Assembly: GCA_025174535.1 (NCBI GenBank)
Contig: JALBUN010000022.1
Coordinates: 186,001-250,000 of the forward strand
From: Cantharellus purpuraceus
Taxonomy: Eukaryota; Basidiomycota; Agaricomycetes; Cantharellales; Hydnaceae
Length of the DNA stretch: 64,000 bases
Reading direction: 5' to 3'
Position 1 is the first letter of the stretch. Each line of letters starts with the position of its first letter. Positions 12,401 to 24,168 of the stretch are shown here, piece by piece. Made by a program: the position numbers and the translations under genes. The notes beneath the pieces are model-generated. The model had not been told where the DNA came from, searched no databases, and was given only the letters and a program-made list of their open reading frames with translations.

Positions 12401-12615
12401 TGCTGCTGTTTTTCCAGATTTAACTTGCTCAAATGTTCCCGGTACCTCCGTCAAAAGAAAGGTCTTGTGTACTTACGCCCGGTCTCTCCTCATCTAATGA
12501 TGCTAAATTGTACATTACAAAAACCGCTACAGTGAATTCAGTACATTCACGAGCATGGCCATTCTGATATAAAAACAATGCCATGGTGATACAAAGCCAT
12601 TCGGGACGTTTTCGC

Positions 12616-13250
12616 TCAGACACGTTTTTCCGCCGTGACGCGCGTGTTCTCAGCCTGCCTCGCCACGCCTTTTGCCGCATCCTCCTTGGTGTCCTCTGCC
12701 CTATCCTTTCCCCACGCGAACCACGCGCTCCCCGCCGCCTTTGCCCTCTCCGCCTCCCTTTCTGCTTCCCTCTTGGCGTCCTCGGCGGTGGAGACGATGG
12801 AGTCCCGCGTGGAGACGGCGGAGGACTTGATGTCGTGTGCCGTGCTCTTGGTGCGGTCAATGGCAGAGCCCGTCGTCGCGCGTGCGCGATCGACTTCTTC
12901 CTGCACTCGGGACTATATACGAGGTGTGAGTGTACTGCTCTCACAAAGATGGAAGACGGCGGTGAGGCGCGGGGAAAAGCATATAATACTACCTTGGCCT
13001 TCTGCACGTCCGCATTCGCCCTCGACACCGCCGCATCCCCAAGCTCTCTCGCCTGCTGCCTCACCTCCTCCCTTGACGGCGGTGAAGGCGGTGGCGGCGG
13101 TTTTCCGTCCTTGCGTGTCATATAGTACCCAATCGCCGCGAGCAGCGTCACGCCGCCCACGAGGAGCGCCGTGTTCCCCCCATATGCCGCGGCTGTTTCC
13201 TTCCTATTGGGCCCGCTGCTCCCCGGAGACGAGGGGGGCACCATTGCCAT
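12616..13250 (-). CDS. Small membrane-anchored coiled-coil/LEA-like protein
   Basis: Minus-strand exons 13250-12993 and 12912-12616 are joined by an 80-nt intron in phase 0, giving 184 aa. Residues about 28-46 (ALLVGGVTLLAAIGYYM) form one transmembrane helix. A proline run (KPPPPPSPPS) follows, then a long Ala/Lys/Glu/Arg helix with repeating AEDAKREAEREAERAK-like heptads, similar in composition to LEA or apolipoprotein-like stress proteins. This layout resembles fungal proteins annotated as calcofluor white hypersensitive proteins, but that is only a resemblance. A mitochondrial or ER location is plausible. No enzymatic motif is visible. Confidence 0.7.
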
Positions 13251-13642
13251 TGCTCGTCGCTATATTACGCAAAAAAACACGATCATACAACCTCGTTAGC
13301 TGAGCCCAGAGGGGTCATGGGTAAAGACTGCTAGTGCGATGAGTCTGTTTACCTGTGAAATTACTTGTGCAGTGTTGCAGGATGTAAGACGTGGTACTAC
13401 TAGACGATACATGATGGAGGTTAAGAAAGAAAAGGATTTCAACTCTAAGGCTCAACTCATGACGACACTGATGTCATCTCCCTCATTCACATTCCGACAA
13501 TCTCCGCTACAAATATCAACTCCGACATTTTCTAGTTCTGATGGCGGAGCATTGATGGGAACAGACTATTCACTCTCCTCTTCTGTGAAGCCAGCATCAA
13601 GTCAAGCCTTGATAGAGAAACATGATGTCGATACATAAATAG

Positions 13643-15473
13643 TTACATTACCCATGTCTGCCACTGTCGCACCTCGTCCCTCCGTCTCTCAACCTCCCGC
13701 GCAACTTCTTCACCCCACACTGCCCTTGGATCCTTCTCACCTTCTTGATACCGGCTCCAGTGTATCTCCGCATCCTTGAGCTCCATGACTACACAGTTGC
13801 CCAAACTTAGAGGTTCGTTGAGATCCCAACGTGTGAGAGTCGAGCGTGCGGGCACGCTGTGGGGTGGGACGATAGACCGGCCACCTCTGTGGAGGTCTTC
13901 GTAGATAAAGGAAACGTCATCTTCGTCCAGAGGTAGTTTTCTAGAAATGCGGGTGTTAGCACTCACGGAATAGGGAGTGACGTGGATGAGTGTACGTTTG
14001 AGCATGGTTGTTGCCAGAGAGTTTCGCCTCCGTGGCTGTCAGATCGCGGAGTAACCGATCGTAAGTTTTGTAACGATTCTTGATGGGCAAGGGGTTCAGG
14101 ATTGGTTTTCCAGCGAGCTCGCATAGAATGTATGTCGCAATATGCAGGCCAAAAATAGATGGCAACGGGCCTAACAACTTGTGTTAGTCTCGCGTGTGTG
14201 TAGGATGCTCTCTGCACACACCTATCACAGGTAGGATTCGTACTCGAAAGTCATCAAACACACCCAACTCGTTCACTTTTCCTTTCTTGAATTCCTCCTC
14301 CGGGAGAGGGAGAAGCTTGACATCGCTGGGTGTTTCTGTGGAATAGACAACGGGGATCCCGGATGTCACACCCTGGGCACGTAGCCTACGACGTACAGAG
14401 CGCGCAAGAGGATCATACACGGTGTAGGAAATGTCGCTAAAGAAGGATGAATTGTATCAGCGGTCCATCAAAGGAAAACAACGGTGCGTGTAAGGTCGCG
14501 ACTTTGATTCGGCGTTGGCCACGCCTATGCACAGTATAGCGACACTCGCCTAATTTGAACACGAGTAGGGTCGCATTTTGCCCCGGCGCCCATGGCTGCG
14601 AACACCTAGCGCTTCGTTGACCCTGGAGGGGGATTTCAAAATGGGAGGAAGCTAACCTTGATCTTGTGATCATGGCAATATTTCAACAACTCCACTTTTG
14701 TGGCAATGTTGTCAATTGCATCTACAAATTGCATTTGATCAAAAACTCAACCGCAGTGACCATGAGAAAAAAGGGGGGTGCTCACCCACCACCCAATCCG
14801 CGCCCTCAAGCAATCGTGCACCCCCCTCGTCCTTGCGCCAAAGCTCCACCCGCGCCTCCACCTGCACCCACTTGGCCACCCTCCCAATCATCCTCTCCAC
14901 ACACACCACCTTGGGCGTCCCCACATCCTCCAACGCCGCCGCCGCATGCCGATTCAGCGACGACAGCGTCACATAGTCAAAATCCACCAACCGCACCCGC
15001 GACACCCCCGACCGCGCCAGCATCAGCGCCGCATATGACCCCACGCCGCCGCACCCCACGATCACGACGTGTCCCCCGCGCACGCGGCGCATCGCATCTT
15101 CCCCGAAGAACGCGTAATTCCGCGCCAGCTGCTCGCGGATGAGCACTTCATCGTACGCATCAATGCCCTGCACGCGCCGCGGTCCCCTGCCATCACCCGT
15201 GGCGTCCCCTTGCCCCCCAAGCCAAATCTCCACCCGCTCGTCCCGTCCTTGCACTGCAGACGCCTCAGGCAAACCTGCCAAAGCCATCGTACTCTTGGCG
15301 AGCGACCTCACTGCATCCAACTCGAGTTCACGTCTCCTTCTGCGACGTGCGAGTGTTTGGTATGCGGTCACCACACCCAGCGTTGCTACAGAAGCTGTTA
15401 TTGCTGTAATAACCAGTCGCCATCGCTGGGTCTCTAGGGTGGTCATCCCGTATGGATTGGCTGCTGAGGTCAC
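13643..15473 (-). CDS. TCD: tRNA threonylcarbamoyladenosine dehydratase (E1-like, TCD/TcdA family)
   Basis: Six minus-strand exons (15473-14786, 14721-14657, 14605-14550, 14436-14222, 14170-13996, 13940-13643) total 1497 nt, 498 aa, one continuous frame. Residues about 17-45 hold a membrane segment followed by RRRRRR, fitting the outer-mitochondrial-membrane anchoring of yeast Tcd1/Tcd2. The ThiF/E1 core follows: VIVGCGGVGSYAA (nucleotide-binding Gly loop), VRLVDFDYVTLSSLNRHA, and DWVVDAIDNIATK across the first intron. Then come VFAAMGAGAKCDPTR and YDPLARSVRRRLR. The family converts t6A37 of ANN-decoding tRNAs to cyclic t6A using ATP. Intron 3 (14549-14437, 113 nt) appears to be GC-AG: exon 3 ends CAAATTAG before GCGAGT, and only this join gives VQISDISYTVYDPL in frame. 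The C-terminus has KLPLDEDDVSFIYEDLHRG. Confidence 0.92.
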
Positions 15474-18196
15474 ACCGTATCACGGGCGTCTAGTCGCTGC
15501 AGATCTAAGAGGGCAAGGCTAATTTTCTCATGTCACCACCGTTGTGGGACGACAAGCTTATGTCATCTGGTCCACAACATTCGACAGCGATTAGAATGCA
15601 TATCATGTGGAGGTATGGAACGGGGTTGTTAGAACTTAGCCCGAAGTTTTGACTATATAGTTTCTATTCAAAATTCCCCAGTCTTCGTTTACTCGAGACT
15701 GAGGTTCGTTTTAGGTTATTATTTCATTACTACCTAGTCCAACTGATACACAGTTCAGGTCACTAGCTTCCCTGCATTACAACTTCAAACAACTGCCAGC
15801 AACGCGGTCAAGGCCACAGCTGACTAGCTGCATTTCTTTACAGAATGAAAATCACGTTCATATGTCAACCGGATTGAAATACCTCCAGGCTTGGATTCCC
15901 CGGAAGAGTGCTGCTCCCATGGTAACAATGGCATGACACCATAAACCGATTTCTATGTTTAAGCCGTTGAGTATTTCGCGTCGGAGACAATGATTCAGTA
16001 GTGGTGGGAACCCAATTCGGTTGAGGTTGTAGTGGATATGTAGAATTAATAGAGCCAAAATCATCGATATTCTACAACTTGGCACATCCGTGCGCGTACA
16101 ATAGTCTAGTGTGATGCATTATACATTCAGCAGACGGAATAAACCAGAACCAGTGTAACAGTGTCCACGTAGGTGGTCAGTACTTCAGTGTTTCGAGGCA
16201 TAGAGTCGGGTGGATGTGTTAATAATGGTCAACTCTTGTAAAAAAAAGCCCAAGCCTCGTGTTCACTTGTCGCGAGGCCATCGCCTCGTTCTGACGCAAT
16301 TAAATAGTCAGATTCCGGGCGCCATGTCGAAGGACCGAGTTGAGACATAATATGGACTACCTCAGACATACTGCCTGGCGTTTCCCAATCCCAACTCGTC
16401 AGATAAACGCCTACCAGACTACTTCAATAAGTTTGATCGTACCCTCCCTCTCACACAAATGTTCGGTAGCCAATCACAATTACCTCAGTGCAAGCGTCAA
16501 CATCAGCGCAGCTTACACTCGAATAGAGAAATTAATAGGATAGGTAAATATCGTTATATTGCGTACACACGCAAGCAGCCTTTGACTAGTGCGAGCTTCG
16601 GAGTGATGTCGTTAAGGTCATAGGCAGCCTGTTCTGTGTCATGGGCATCCAAGTCACCTGCGAACTCACGAACCAACCGAACAAGGAAACGAGCTTAGAC
16701 CACAGTGGACCGGCCGCATTCTTTGGTCGCCGTGGAAAGAAAGCCATGTTCAGATGAGCTTGGAGTTCCTAGAAGACTGCTGCTTACTCATGACATCAAT
16801 GGCGTGAGACACGAGAACGACTTCTACGTTTGGACATCGAGATATTTCACGTAAGAGACACGGGGACTTGAGGAATGTGGCAACCTAATGCGGTATTTGG
16901 GCATGCAGAGAAACTCAGAACCATCAACGCAACGCAACTCCCCGGGGATGGCTCGTAACGTGTGGTAGCACTTGCATGACTGAAGAGAGCAATGCTGCGT
17001 GTAGTTGAAGTGGTCGTCAGGAGTCAGAACGTAGGGTCGAAGCATATTTTGAGTCTGTGCTATGGCTGCTCAGAAAGTCAGTACGCTACACCCCAGAGGC
17101 CACAGTGAACACACAAAACACAGGAGATAGCTGCAGGTGGGTGATGTTCATCAAGCAGTGTCTGTGGGAAAAAGACATGAAGGCAGACTTATGATGAGAC
17201 TCATCACAGCTCCACCATCACGACCCCACCAACCACAAGACTCAGGAAGAGGGGAACGACTCGAAAGGGTGCAAAGACGTAACAGTCATTCGAGCGAGTG
17301 TGGCTTTCACCACTATCTAGAAGATCCATCATCGCCCATTATAAAGAGCATAGTGCTGCTAGCGAAAGCGAAGCCTTTGCTTTATCTACGCCACGAATAG
17401 ATAATGCCTTCCAGGCCCTGGCAAACTGGGCGAGGAAGGGATAAGGTCCTGGCGGTTGTTGAGAGAAAAAGACGCCCATGGAGAAAAAGGTATATATATA
17501 GGTGCGGAGATTGAAAGTATCATCGTTCTACCAAGCCCCGTGAAAGATCCATAATCGTTCGATGATCGCTGAGAAAATCGCTGTGATATGTACGTGGAGT
17601 AATATATAATACCTATTATTTCAAAGAGTAGCGGCTTCGCTCGTAGCAAGTTTTTCTATGCACCACCTGATGAAAGCCTTCTGTTGTCTGAAGAATTTAT
17701 TATGATAGACTGAGCACTCCCATGTCACGTTTGTTAATTTCTAGATGATTAATACACCAATGTGGAGTCCCCATCGCAGACCATAACCTTGGTGTTACAC
17801 ATTACTATTGACTCCGTAAACACTCACACACTGCCAGTGGAATCTTCTTAAATATCAGACTTGTCACTTGTGTTCAATATTGAGATGCATACCAGGCAGG
17901 AAGAACAAAAAATACCAACATCCCTGATGATTTCAAGCTTGGATTCTCATACTGCATCCATCCTGAAGCTTATAAAAAATTCGCCACTTGGAGAGGCCGA
18001 TGGAACTCCTATAGAATAGTACAAGTCCTAAATATATACAATCCTCCTGATTCAGTATGAAACAATATGATTCTGATGGATATGCCGCCAATATAGATCA
18101 ACGCTTGCCCAGATCCCTGCTAGAGCCCTATAATTCATTTCAATAGACAGTTTTTCAAATGAGGGCCAGAAGATCAACCGTCACAACAGCAGCCAA
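15474..18196. other. Gene-poor stretch with relics
   Basis: No complete gene seen. It contains an LTR-like motif near 15680 (CAGTCTTCGTTTACTCGAG, then CTGAGG), and two diverged minus-strand copies of one coding-like fragment (15858-16085 and about 16745-16960, described under findings). The rest, 17000-18196, shows no conserved frame that I can support. Confidence 0.45.
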
Positions 18197-19285
18197 TCAC
18201 TGACGCGCCTCAGTGACTTCCATGACCTTTTCCATGACTGTTGTTACCATAGTGTTCATGTCGATATGCGCCCCCTCAAAGAGGAGAAGATCTGTGACTT
18301 TATCGGTAGGCTTGCCATGCTCGACGTCCCCGCCTTCAAAAATTCCGCTGTGTGCGCGCACATAGGCGGGGTGAACGATCTGTTCCCAGTAATGAGGTGG
18401 ATCACGCCACAGGGCCCCCTCTGGATCAGATTGTTCTTGTCAATGTGAGATGGTGAGTGCGACTGCAGAAGAAACCGCTTACCTGCAGTGTGGTACCCAT
18501 GTCTATCATGTCGTCGTTGCTTCAGCACATCGTGAGGAACCCGCAGGAAAATGCGTACGTCCATCAAATCCACCACTTGCTGTTGTGCGAAGAATGCACA
18601 TGCTTTCAGTATCAAGCGTGAGGAAAAAAGGAAAAGGATGTTAAACAGAACATACCTTATTCCAATACATAAGAAAGCCGTCGACAATAGCCCACACAAG
18701 CCTCTCTCCATACTTTTCTTGATGCTCCTTCGCAAGTCGCTCACTCTCCTGTCTCCAGCACATCATGATCGAATCTTTCACTGGTATTTCTTTGTACTCG
18801 TTAAGGTGGTCATGTGATTTATGTGTGTCTGGCAAAACGCCTGTGCGCTTGGTCTGCTCCAAGAAAGTCACGAAGCGTGGCCAATTGATGGCACCGGGGG
18901 CATCATCCCAGTCTTGACAACTGTACTGTGGATGGATAGGAATGAGCTCTTGCGGCTAGAAAAACAGGTACGGTTAACCTCGATATGAAGGGATTAGGAA
19001 AGAGATAAACCGGAGCGAAATCCTGATGGTCGGATATATTATCAATGTTGTGTGCAACAGAAACATGAGAATGGGCTGACATCTTGATGAATGATGAAAC
19101 TATCATGCAGACAATTTCTCAAATGCTTCGCGAGTGTAGACTTTCCTGAGCAGGTTGCACCTCTGTGGCATCACAAACGAATAAGCTCTGGAATCAGCCG
19201 CTGCTATTAGAGTTGTCTTGACCCACCCAACTGCAATTGTGATCACTCTTGTCCGGAGGGTAGCTCCTTTCTGACTTTCAGACAT
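18197..19285 (-). CDS. NRK1: Nicotinamide riboside kinase
   Basis: Six minus-strand exons (19285-19227, 19162-19081, 19022-19011, 18955-18656, 18579-18483, 18420-18197) total 774 nt, 257 aa, in one frame. The P-loop GGATCSGKST (residues about 20-29) is formed across intron 1. HQDDFAPP, with the catalytic/metal Asp region, is assembled from three exons, the middle one only 12 nt. Further on are IHPQYSCQDWDDAPGAI, VDGFLMYWNK, then DVRIFLRVPHDVLKQRRHDR and YHTA, and RDPPHYWEQIVHPAYV, all typical of fungal NRK1. The enzyme phosphorylates nicotinamide riboside to NMN with ATP in the cytosolic NAD salvage pathway. It appears intact. Read without splicing, exon 1 runs into a stop, so the gene is easily missed. 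Confidence 0.93.
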
Positions 19286-19895
19286 TAAAAGCGGCTACTT
19301 GCTTGGACGTTGTGGAAAACACGACCAGCAGATATGTAAGATCAGCGCTTATGTAAGTGAGATAAGCGTCGTCGAATACTCACTTAAGCTCGTTACCTTC
19401 CTAATCGAGCACTCGGCAATTTTCTTAGGTTACATATATTTAGATTATTTTCTTAACTTAAATGTTGCGGTCTCTGTGACTGAACAATCAACACTGTTAC
19501 CCGAGACAGTATCTTAGCTTTCCCTCTTCCTTTCTGTTCAAAGATTCCCACATGTCAAAGCAGCATGCTGAACCCATCTCTGATTCAAAACGTAAAATGA
19601 AGCTGGAATTCTGCGCGGGTTTATGGCGTTAAAAAACTCAGGAATTTGCAAGGTTTTGCTGTGGGTGGATTGTCATGATTTTGTGCTCCAGAGCTCATGC
19701 ACATATGACGTCAAGTGGCTTGTTGGTGTTCAATCCGTACGATCATTCATATTGTTCGATTGGAAGTCGGATACACCTAAATATGCGGTTTCTGTACGAG
19801 GCTCGTTTGGTGAGAGTAACATAATATTAAGCACGCGACATTAAACCCCATCTGTATAGTTGCAATCAATGATGTTTGGGATATGCACCTTGGTG
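19286..19895. other. Intergenic
   Basis: Region upstream of the NAD-salvage kinase. I see no gene or repeat that I can support. Confidence 0.4.
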
Positions 19896-20180
19896 TTAAG
19901 TCTCATTAATAGGCTCACTCTGCACTCGACGCCTCCTGGAAAGAATCTTAGTGTTCCTGTCAGGGACCTTGAACCTTTCAAACCACGTAAATTTCGGTGT
20001 CTCGTTCATCATGAGATCGTATGTCAGAACGACATATGCCATCATCGTTTTCAACTCATTGACAGCGAAGAATCGTTCAGGACTGACAGGTTCATCGTTT
20101 ATTCAGCAGATAGGACCAAGGCAAATCCGTGAAAAGTCAGCTTGACTCACCATGCATGCTTGCCATGTCCGAATGCAAAT
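19896..20180 (-). pseudogene. Cytochrome P450 relic (heme loop and last exon only)
   Basis: On the minus strand the end of a P450 heme-binding exon (FAFGHGKHA, about 20180-20150) is followed by a normal-looking intron. The terminal exon then reads CPERFFAVNELKTMMAYVV and later KVPDRNTKILSRRRR, stopping at 19896. It matches the last exon of the P450 genes downstream, but CPG has become CPE. No P450 sequence is recognisable upstream of the heme loop. It is a 3' fragment of the same family left by duplication or deletion. Confidence 0.7.
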
Positions 20181-21560
20181 ATCCCATCCAGTGCAACAAC
20201 ACAGGAAGATCTTCCATATCGCTACGCACTCTGAATGGATTCTCCTGTTTCAGAAATGTCAGCCACGCGGGCACTGCATGTGGCGTGCAGGCGAATGCAA
20301 ACGGGAGACGGCAGGGGAAGAGCGGGACTTTTTGACGTGAATGTCACAATGGCGAGGATCGTGAAGGATTTGCAGTATACTGATTTGGAGTGGACTAGTC
20401 AAGCAATGCCAGTGTGTTCCAAGTAGTGTTGTAGTGTGTTTCCAGGAATAGTATAACTGGTGGTTATTTTTAGCCAAATCGCAAGATGGTCAAACATATA
20501 ATACTTGGCAGGGTCCATGGCAAGGACATTTTTGAGGCGATGAACGATTGAGTCATTAAGTCTATCAGAAACAAGAATGCGACCATTCCGCTCGGGCAGT
20601 ATTTCATGCTGGGTTACATGTGTGTTAGGTCATTCGCGAATTCGGAAATTGTGTGAAGGGCAGAATATGTCACACCTTTACGCTACGGGTATGATATGAG
20701 CAGCGTGAGTGGTCGATATAAGAACCACTGCTCCTGAAGGTGACCTGCTTTAAACTCGGAATGTCAAGTGGCGGGTCGCACCCCTGTTCTCTCTGATCCT
20801 CCATGGAGACCACGCAGCCCTCTTTTGACAACGTCCGCGAGGCGTTGAAATATCTTTTAGAAGAGGCACCCTCAAACTATCAGACAGCGAATTCCAACTC
20901 ATTAATTGTTCCACCTACGTCATGATTCAAATCTCACCTAGTTATTGCTGCGTCCTCACCATTGGTGAGTCTGTCAAACGATGCCAAAGACTAGCAAAGG
21001 ATCGGTGTAAAGCTTGACATGTGACAAGCTGGGAAGGTGCCGCATCGGTACACGCTACGATTTTATTGGATGACTTTATTCGAAATGTGGTTGCGACCAG
21101 TCGTGAACGATACCGCCAAGAAAGCGGGCACACAAAAGAATTAACCTTGACAAATCTGCTCTCAAAATCAGGGAAGAGGTTGTATGCATTATGCAAGAAA
21201 CCAGTAGGATACAGGTTGGGACAAAGCGGGTGTAGCTGGACGAAGTAAATCAGACTCCAAGTTAACAGACACTTACTAATAAGCGTCTGCACCATTTCAA
21301 CCTATTAGCGCTGGAATTTCACCACATCTTTCTCGACTTAAAAAGCTCTCGAACTCAGTTCAATCTTGTCGAGGGCTCGGCATTGGCGATCTGGTGGCCC
21401 ACAACTATACCTATTTACCTACCGGTATAGTTGATATATTTACGGGCTCGGGGTAGCCCTTCCGGCTGACCATCCAATAGCAGTTTTCCAGGGATGCAGC
21501 ACGGGTGAAATAAATAATGTCCATACGCGCACATACACCACTCTCTCTCCCCCCACAGCC
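20181..21560. other. Intergenic with unassigned short frames
   Basis: A Kozak-like ATG at 20803 opens a 41-codon frame (METTQPSFDNVREAL...). A second plus-strand frame at 21021-21248 reads plausibly (LLDDFIRNVVATSRERYRQ). They might be exons of one small gene, but no splice pair convincingly joins them and no family is recognised. Confidence 0.3.
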
Positions 21561-23747
21561 ATGACCACTCCTTTTTCAAGCGTAGCTCCTTCATCCCGTT
21601 TCACATCCCCCACCTCAAGGTTGCTGGATAACCTCGATCCTAGTACGTTCAACTACGCCTGGGCTGGTGTTGCCTGCTTCGCTGCCTTCGCCATATTCAG
21701 CGCAACACGTCAGAAAATATCCTATGTAATGACAGTCCAACAACCTTTCTCTTTTTGTTGCTCATGAGTGAGCTTAGGACGCTATCCCAGTAATCGGGAG
21801 GACCGGTTTTTTCACGTCATATCTCGATGCAATCCAGTTCTTGAGGTGCGGCGACGACTTTATTAGAAAAGGTTATATCAAGGTCAGTAATCACCCCCTC
21901 TTGTCTCGCACGTGCATAGGCTCAATGGGATTCTAGTTCAAATCCGGAGTATTTCGCGTCGCGGAACTGAACCGCTGGCATATCATTGTGTCAGCACCCC
22001 AGCTGGTGGAAGAACTCCTCAAAGCGCCAGACGATGTGCTATCGTTCGATGAGGCCATTGAAGATGTGCGCCTCTGTCTTTTCAATGAAATGTTAGTACG
22101 GCTGATTAGCCGCTCACTGGCCCTGAAGGCCGTAGCGTCTGACTGGACGCTCGGACCTGGCATCCGCGCGGATCCGTATCACATCCCCATCATTAGAAAT
22201 CGCCTTACTCGTAATCTCGGAAACCTATTCCCAGGCCTGCGGGAAGAAATTGTGCTTGCTTTCGATGAGACCATTCCACCAACGGAGGGTACGCTCGAAT
22301 TATTTCAACCGTATATACATATGCCAAGACCTGCCAAGCTGTTGGCACTAACGATTTACGCTAGAATGGACGAATGTCAGCACATTCGACACGATGATGA
22401 AGATCATCTCCCGTACTTCGAATTACATGTTCGTCGGTGCCCCATTATGTACGTTCATTTTCCAACAGATTCCACCACAGTTTGAGGCTTGTTCCAAGGC
22501 CGTGAACCAGAATATATAGCCCTCAATGTTAGATTCACCACTGATGTGATCATTGGTGCCAAAATCATCAAGGTATTCCCTGATGTTCTTAAACCGTATG
22601 TCATGCAGACAACTCTCTCAAATCAACGTGGTCTCATCATTCCTGTTTCTCAAGGATCGCTGGTCGCATGTTCACTTACGTTCCTAAATCTATCCGAGCT
22701 GGCCTAAAACATCTCAGGCCCATCATCGAGGAACGGAAACGGAAGATAGAGGAATACGGTATGGACTATCCGGACAAGCCAGTCAGTGTGCTTCCCCCTT
22801 GACCACCCCTGAGATTTATCGTTCGATTTGTTCTGTGTGACAGATTGATATGCTCTCCTGGCTCCTGGACGAAGCGAAAGACGATGAACTCTCAACGGAA
22901 AATCTCACTCGCCGTATTTTGACACTCAATTTCACGGCGATACATACCACCTCCATGGTGCCACACCCAGTTGTACCATCCATTCAATATGAACTCACAT
23001 CATGACAGAGCTTCACATTCGCTTTATATGACCTCGCTTCTCATCCGGAATACATTGAACCCATTCGTCAAGAAATTGAGGTTGTGATTGCTGAAGACGG
23101 GTGGAAGAAGGTGGCGATGACGCGCATGCGGAAACTGGATAGCTTCTTGAAAGAGTCACAACGGGTTGGGGGTATCAGTTCCTGTCAGTAGACCTTTTTG
23201 CAAACAGTTGATTTTGGTGCGCTGACGTTGGTTTGGGGGCGCAGTATCGATGACTCGCCGGGCTCTCAAGGACTTCACATTCTCTGATGGGACGTGTGTT
23301 CCCAAGGGGACATTCGTTTCCGCTGCGACGAGCCGTCATCACGACGATGACATATACCCGGACGCTGGGATGTTCAAAGGATTCCGCTTCAGTGATATTC
23401 GGGAGGAGGAAGGAGAAGGAGCGAAGAATCGGTTGGTAGCTACTAGCGTGGACTTCATCACGTTCGGACATGGGAGGCATGCGTGGTGGGTAAAATTTTT
23501 GTGTTTCCTTCCCGAGTTCTCGCGTTTCTTTGTTCTGTATTCCTTTGGTCTTCCTGTCAACCTCACGTACTGATTTTGGAATAGCCCTGGCCGATTCTTC
23601 GTCGCGAACGAGCTCAAAGCCATGATGGCCCACGTATTACTGACCTATGATATTACTATGACTGATACGCCAAAAGTGTCGTGGTTTAGGACTGCACGTT
23701 TACCGGACACTAAGGCGAAGATGATGTTTAGGAAGCGGCGAACGTAG
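21561..23747 (+). CDS. Cytochrome P450 monooxygenase (copy 1, intact)
   Basis: Eleven exons: 21561-21725, 21778-21882, 21937-22065, 22129-22288, 22365-22448, 22499-22595, 22655-22781, 22844-22957, 23009-23183, 23245-23485, 23585-23747. They total 1560 nt, 519 aa, in one frame. An N-terminal membrane anchor (residues about 28-46, AWAGVACFAAFAIFSAT) places it on the ER as a class-II P450. IAGRM and IIEERKRKIEEYG lie mid-protein. The I-helix region is LTLNFTAIHTTS. The ExxR motif is ESQR in LDSFLKESQR. The PERF-equivalent is GFRFSD, and the heme loop FGHGRHACPGR is formed across the last intron. Such enzymes oxidise small lipophilic molecules using NADPH-P450 reductase; the substrate is unknown. 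I do not assign a CYP family. Confidence 0.93.
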
Positions 23748-24168
23748 GCATGTGGTTTGAGATTGTCCAGGAGTGGGACTATGGTACCGGCTACGTGGTT
23801 GGTTGTTTGGCACTCTTTGGCGAGACTTGTAACCTCTTTTTCTGACGCTGTATTTGTGTTTTGTTCGGTTGTTGTGGCTCTTGATTCATCAACGTCAATG
23901 CATGAATATAGCACGTGGGTCAGAGTCAACTGTTACATCATTTGAGTATGAACGATGATCTCTGTGTTCGTGAGGTAATAGTCAGCTGCTTGTTTCATAC
24001 GCATGTACACCATCACCTCCCCTGTGGTCCATTACGCGCTCGCACTTGGTGCCAGAACCTTGCTATGGCGCGTGCTTCCTGGGAGCGAAGGACTTCTCGA
24101 GCTAGCACTTGGGCGTCTAGCCATTGCTATCTATCAACTCACGTCCCCTTACTCCAGTCCTCTACCAT
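23748..24168. other. Intergenic
   Basis: Spacer between the first P450 and the DUF6535 gene. No feature seen. Confidence 0.4.

Noticed and set aside
12583..13303. Long plus-strand ORFs (180 and 222 codons)
   Set aside because: They lie opposite the 184-aa membrane protein, whose spliced frame has a clear transmembrane/coiled-coil layout; the opposite frames are GC-driven shadows.
13339..13638. 99-codon plus-strand ORF between the membrane-protein and dehydratase genes
   Set aside because: No domain, no paralogue, and it sits in the short gap between the 5' end of one gene and the 3' end of the other; likely chance.
14666..15522. Proline/histidine-rich plus-strand ORFs
   Set aside because: Antisense to the first exon of the tRNA dehydratase; composition reflects the complementary GC-rich codons.
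19103..19285. NRK1 as a pseudogene with a damaged P-loop and stop
   Set aside because: The unspliced frame looks broken, but splicing out 19163-19226 and 19023-19080 restores GGATCSGKST and HQDDFAP with exact frame.
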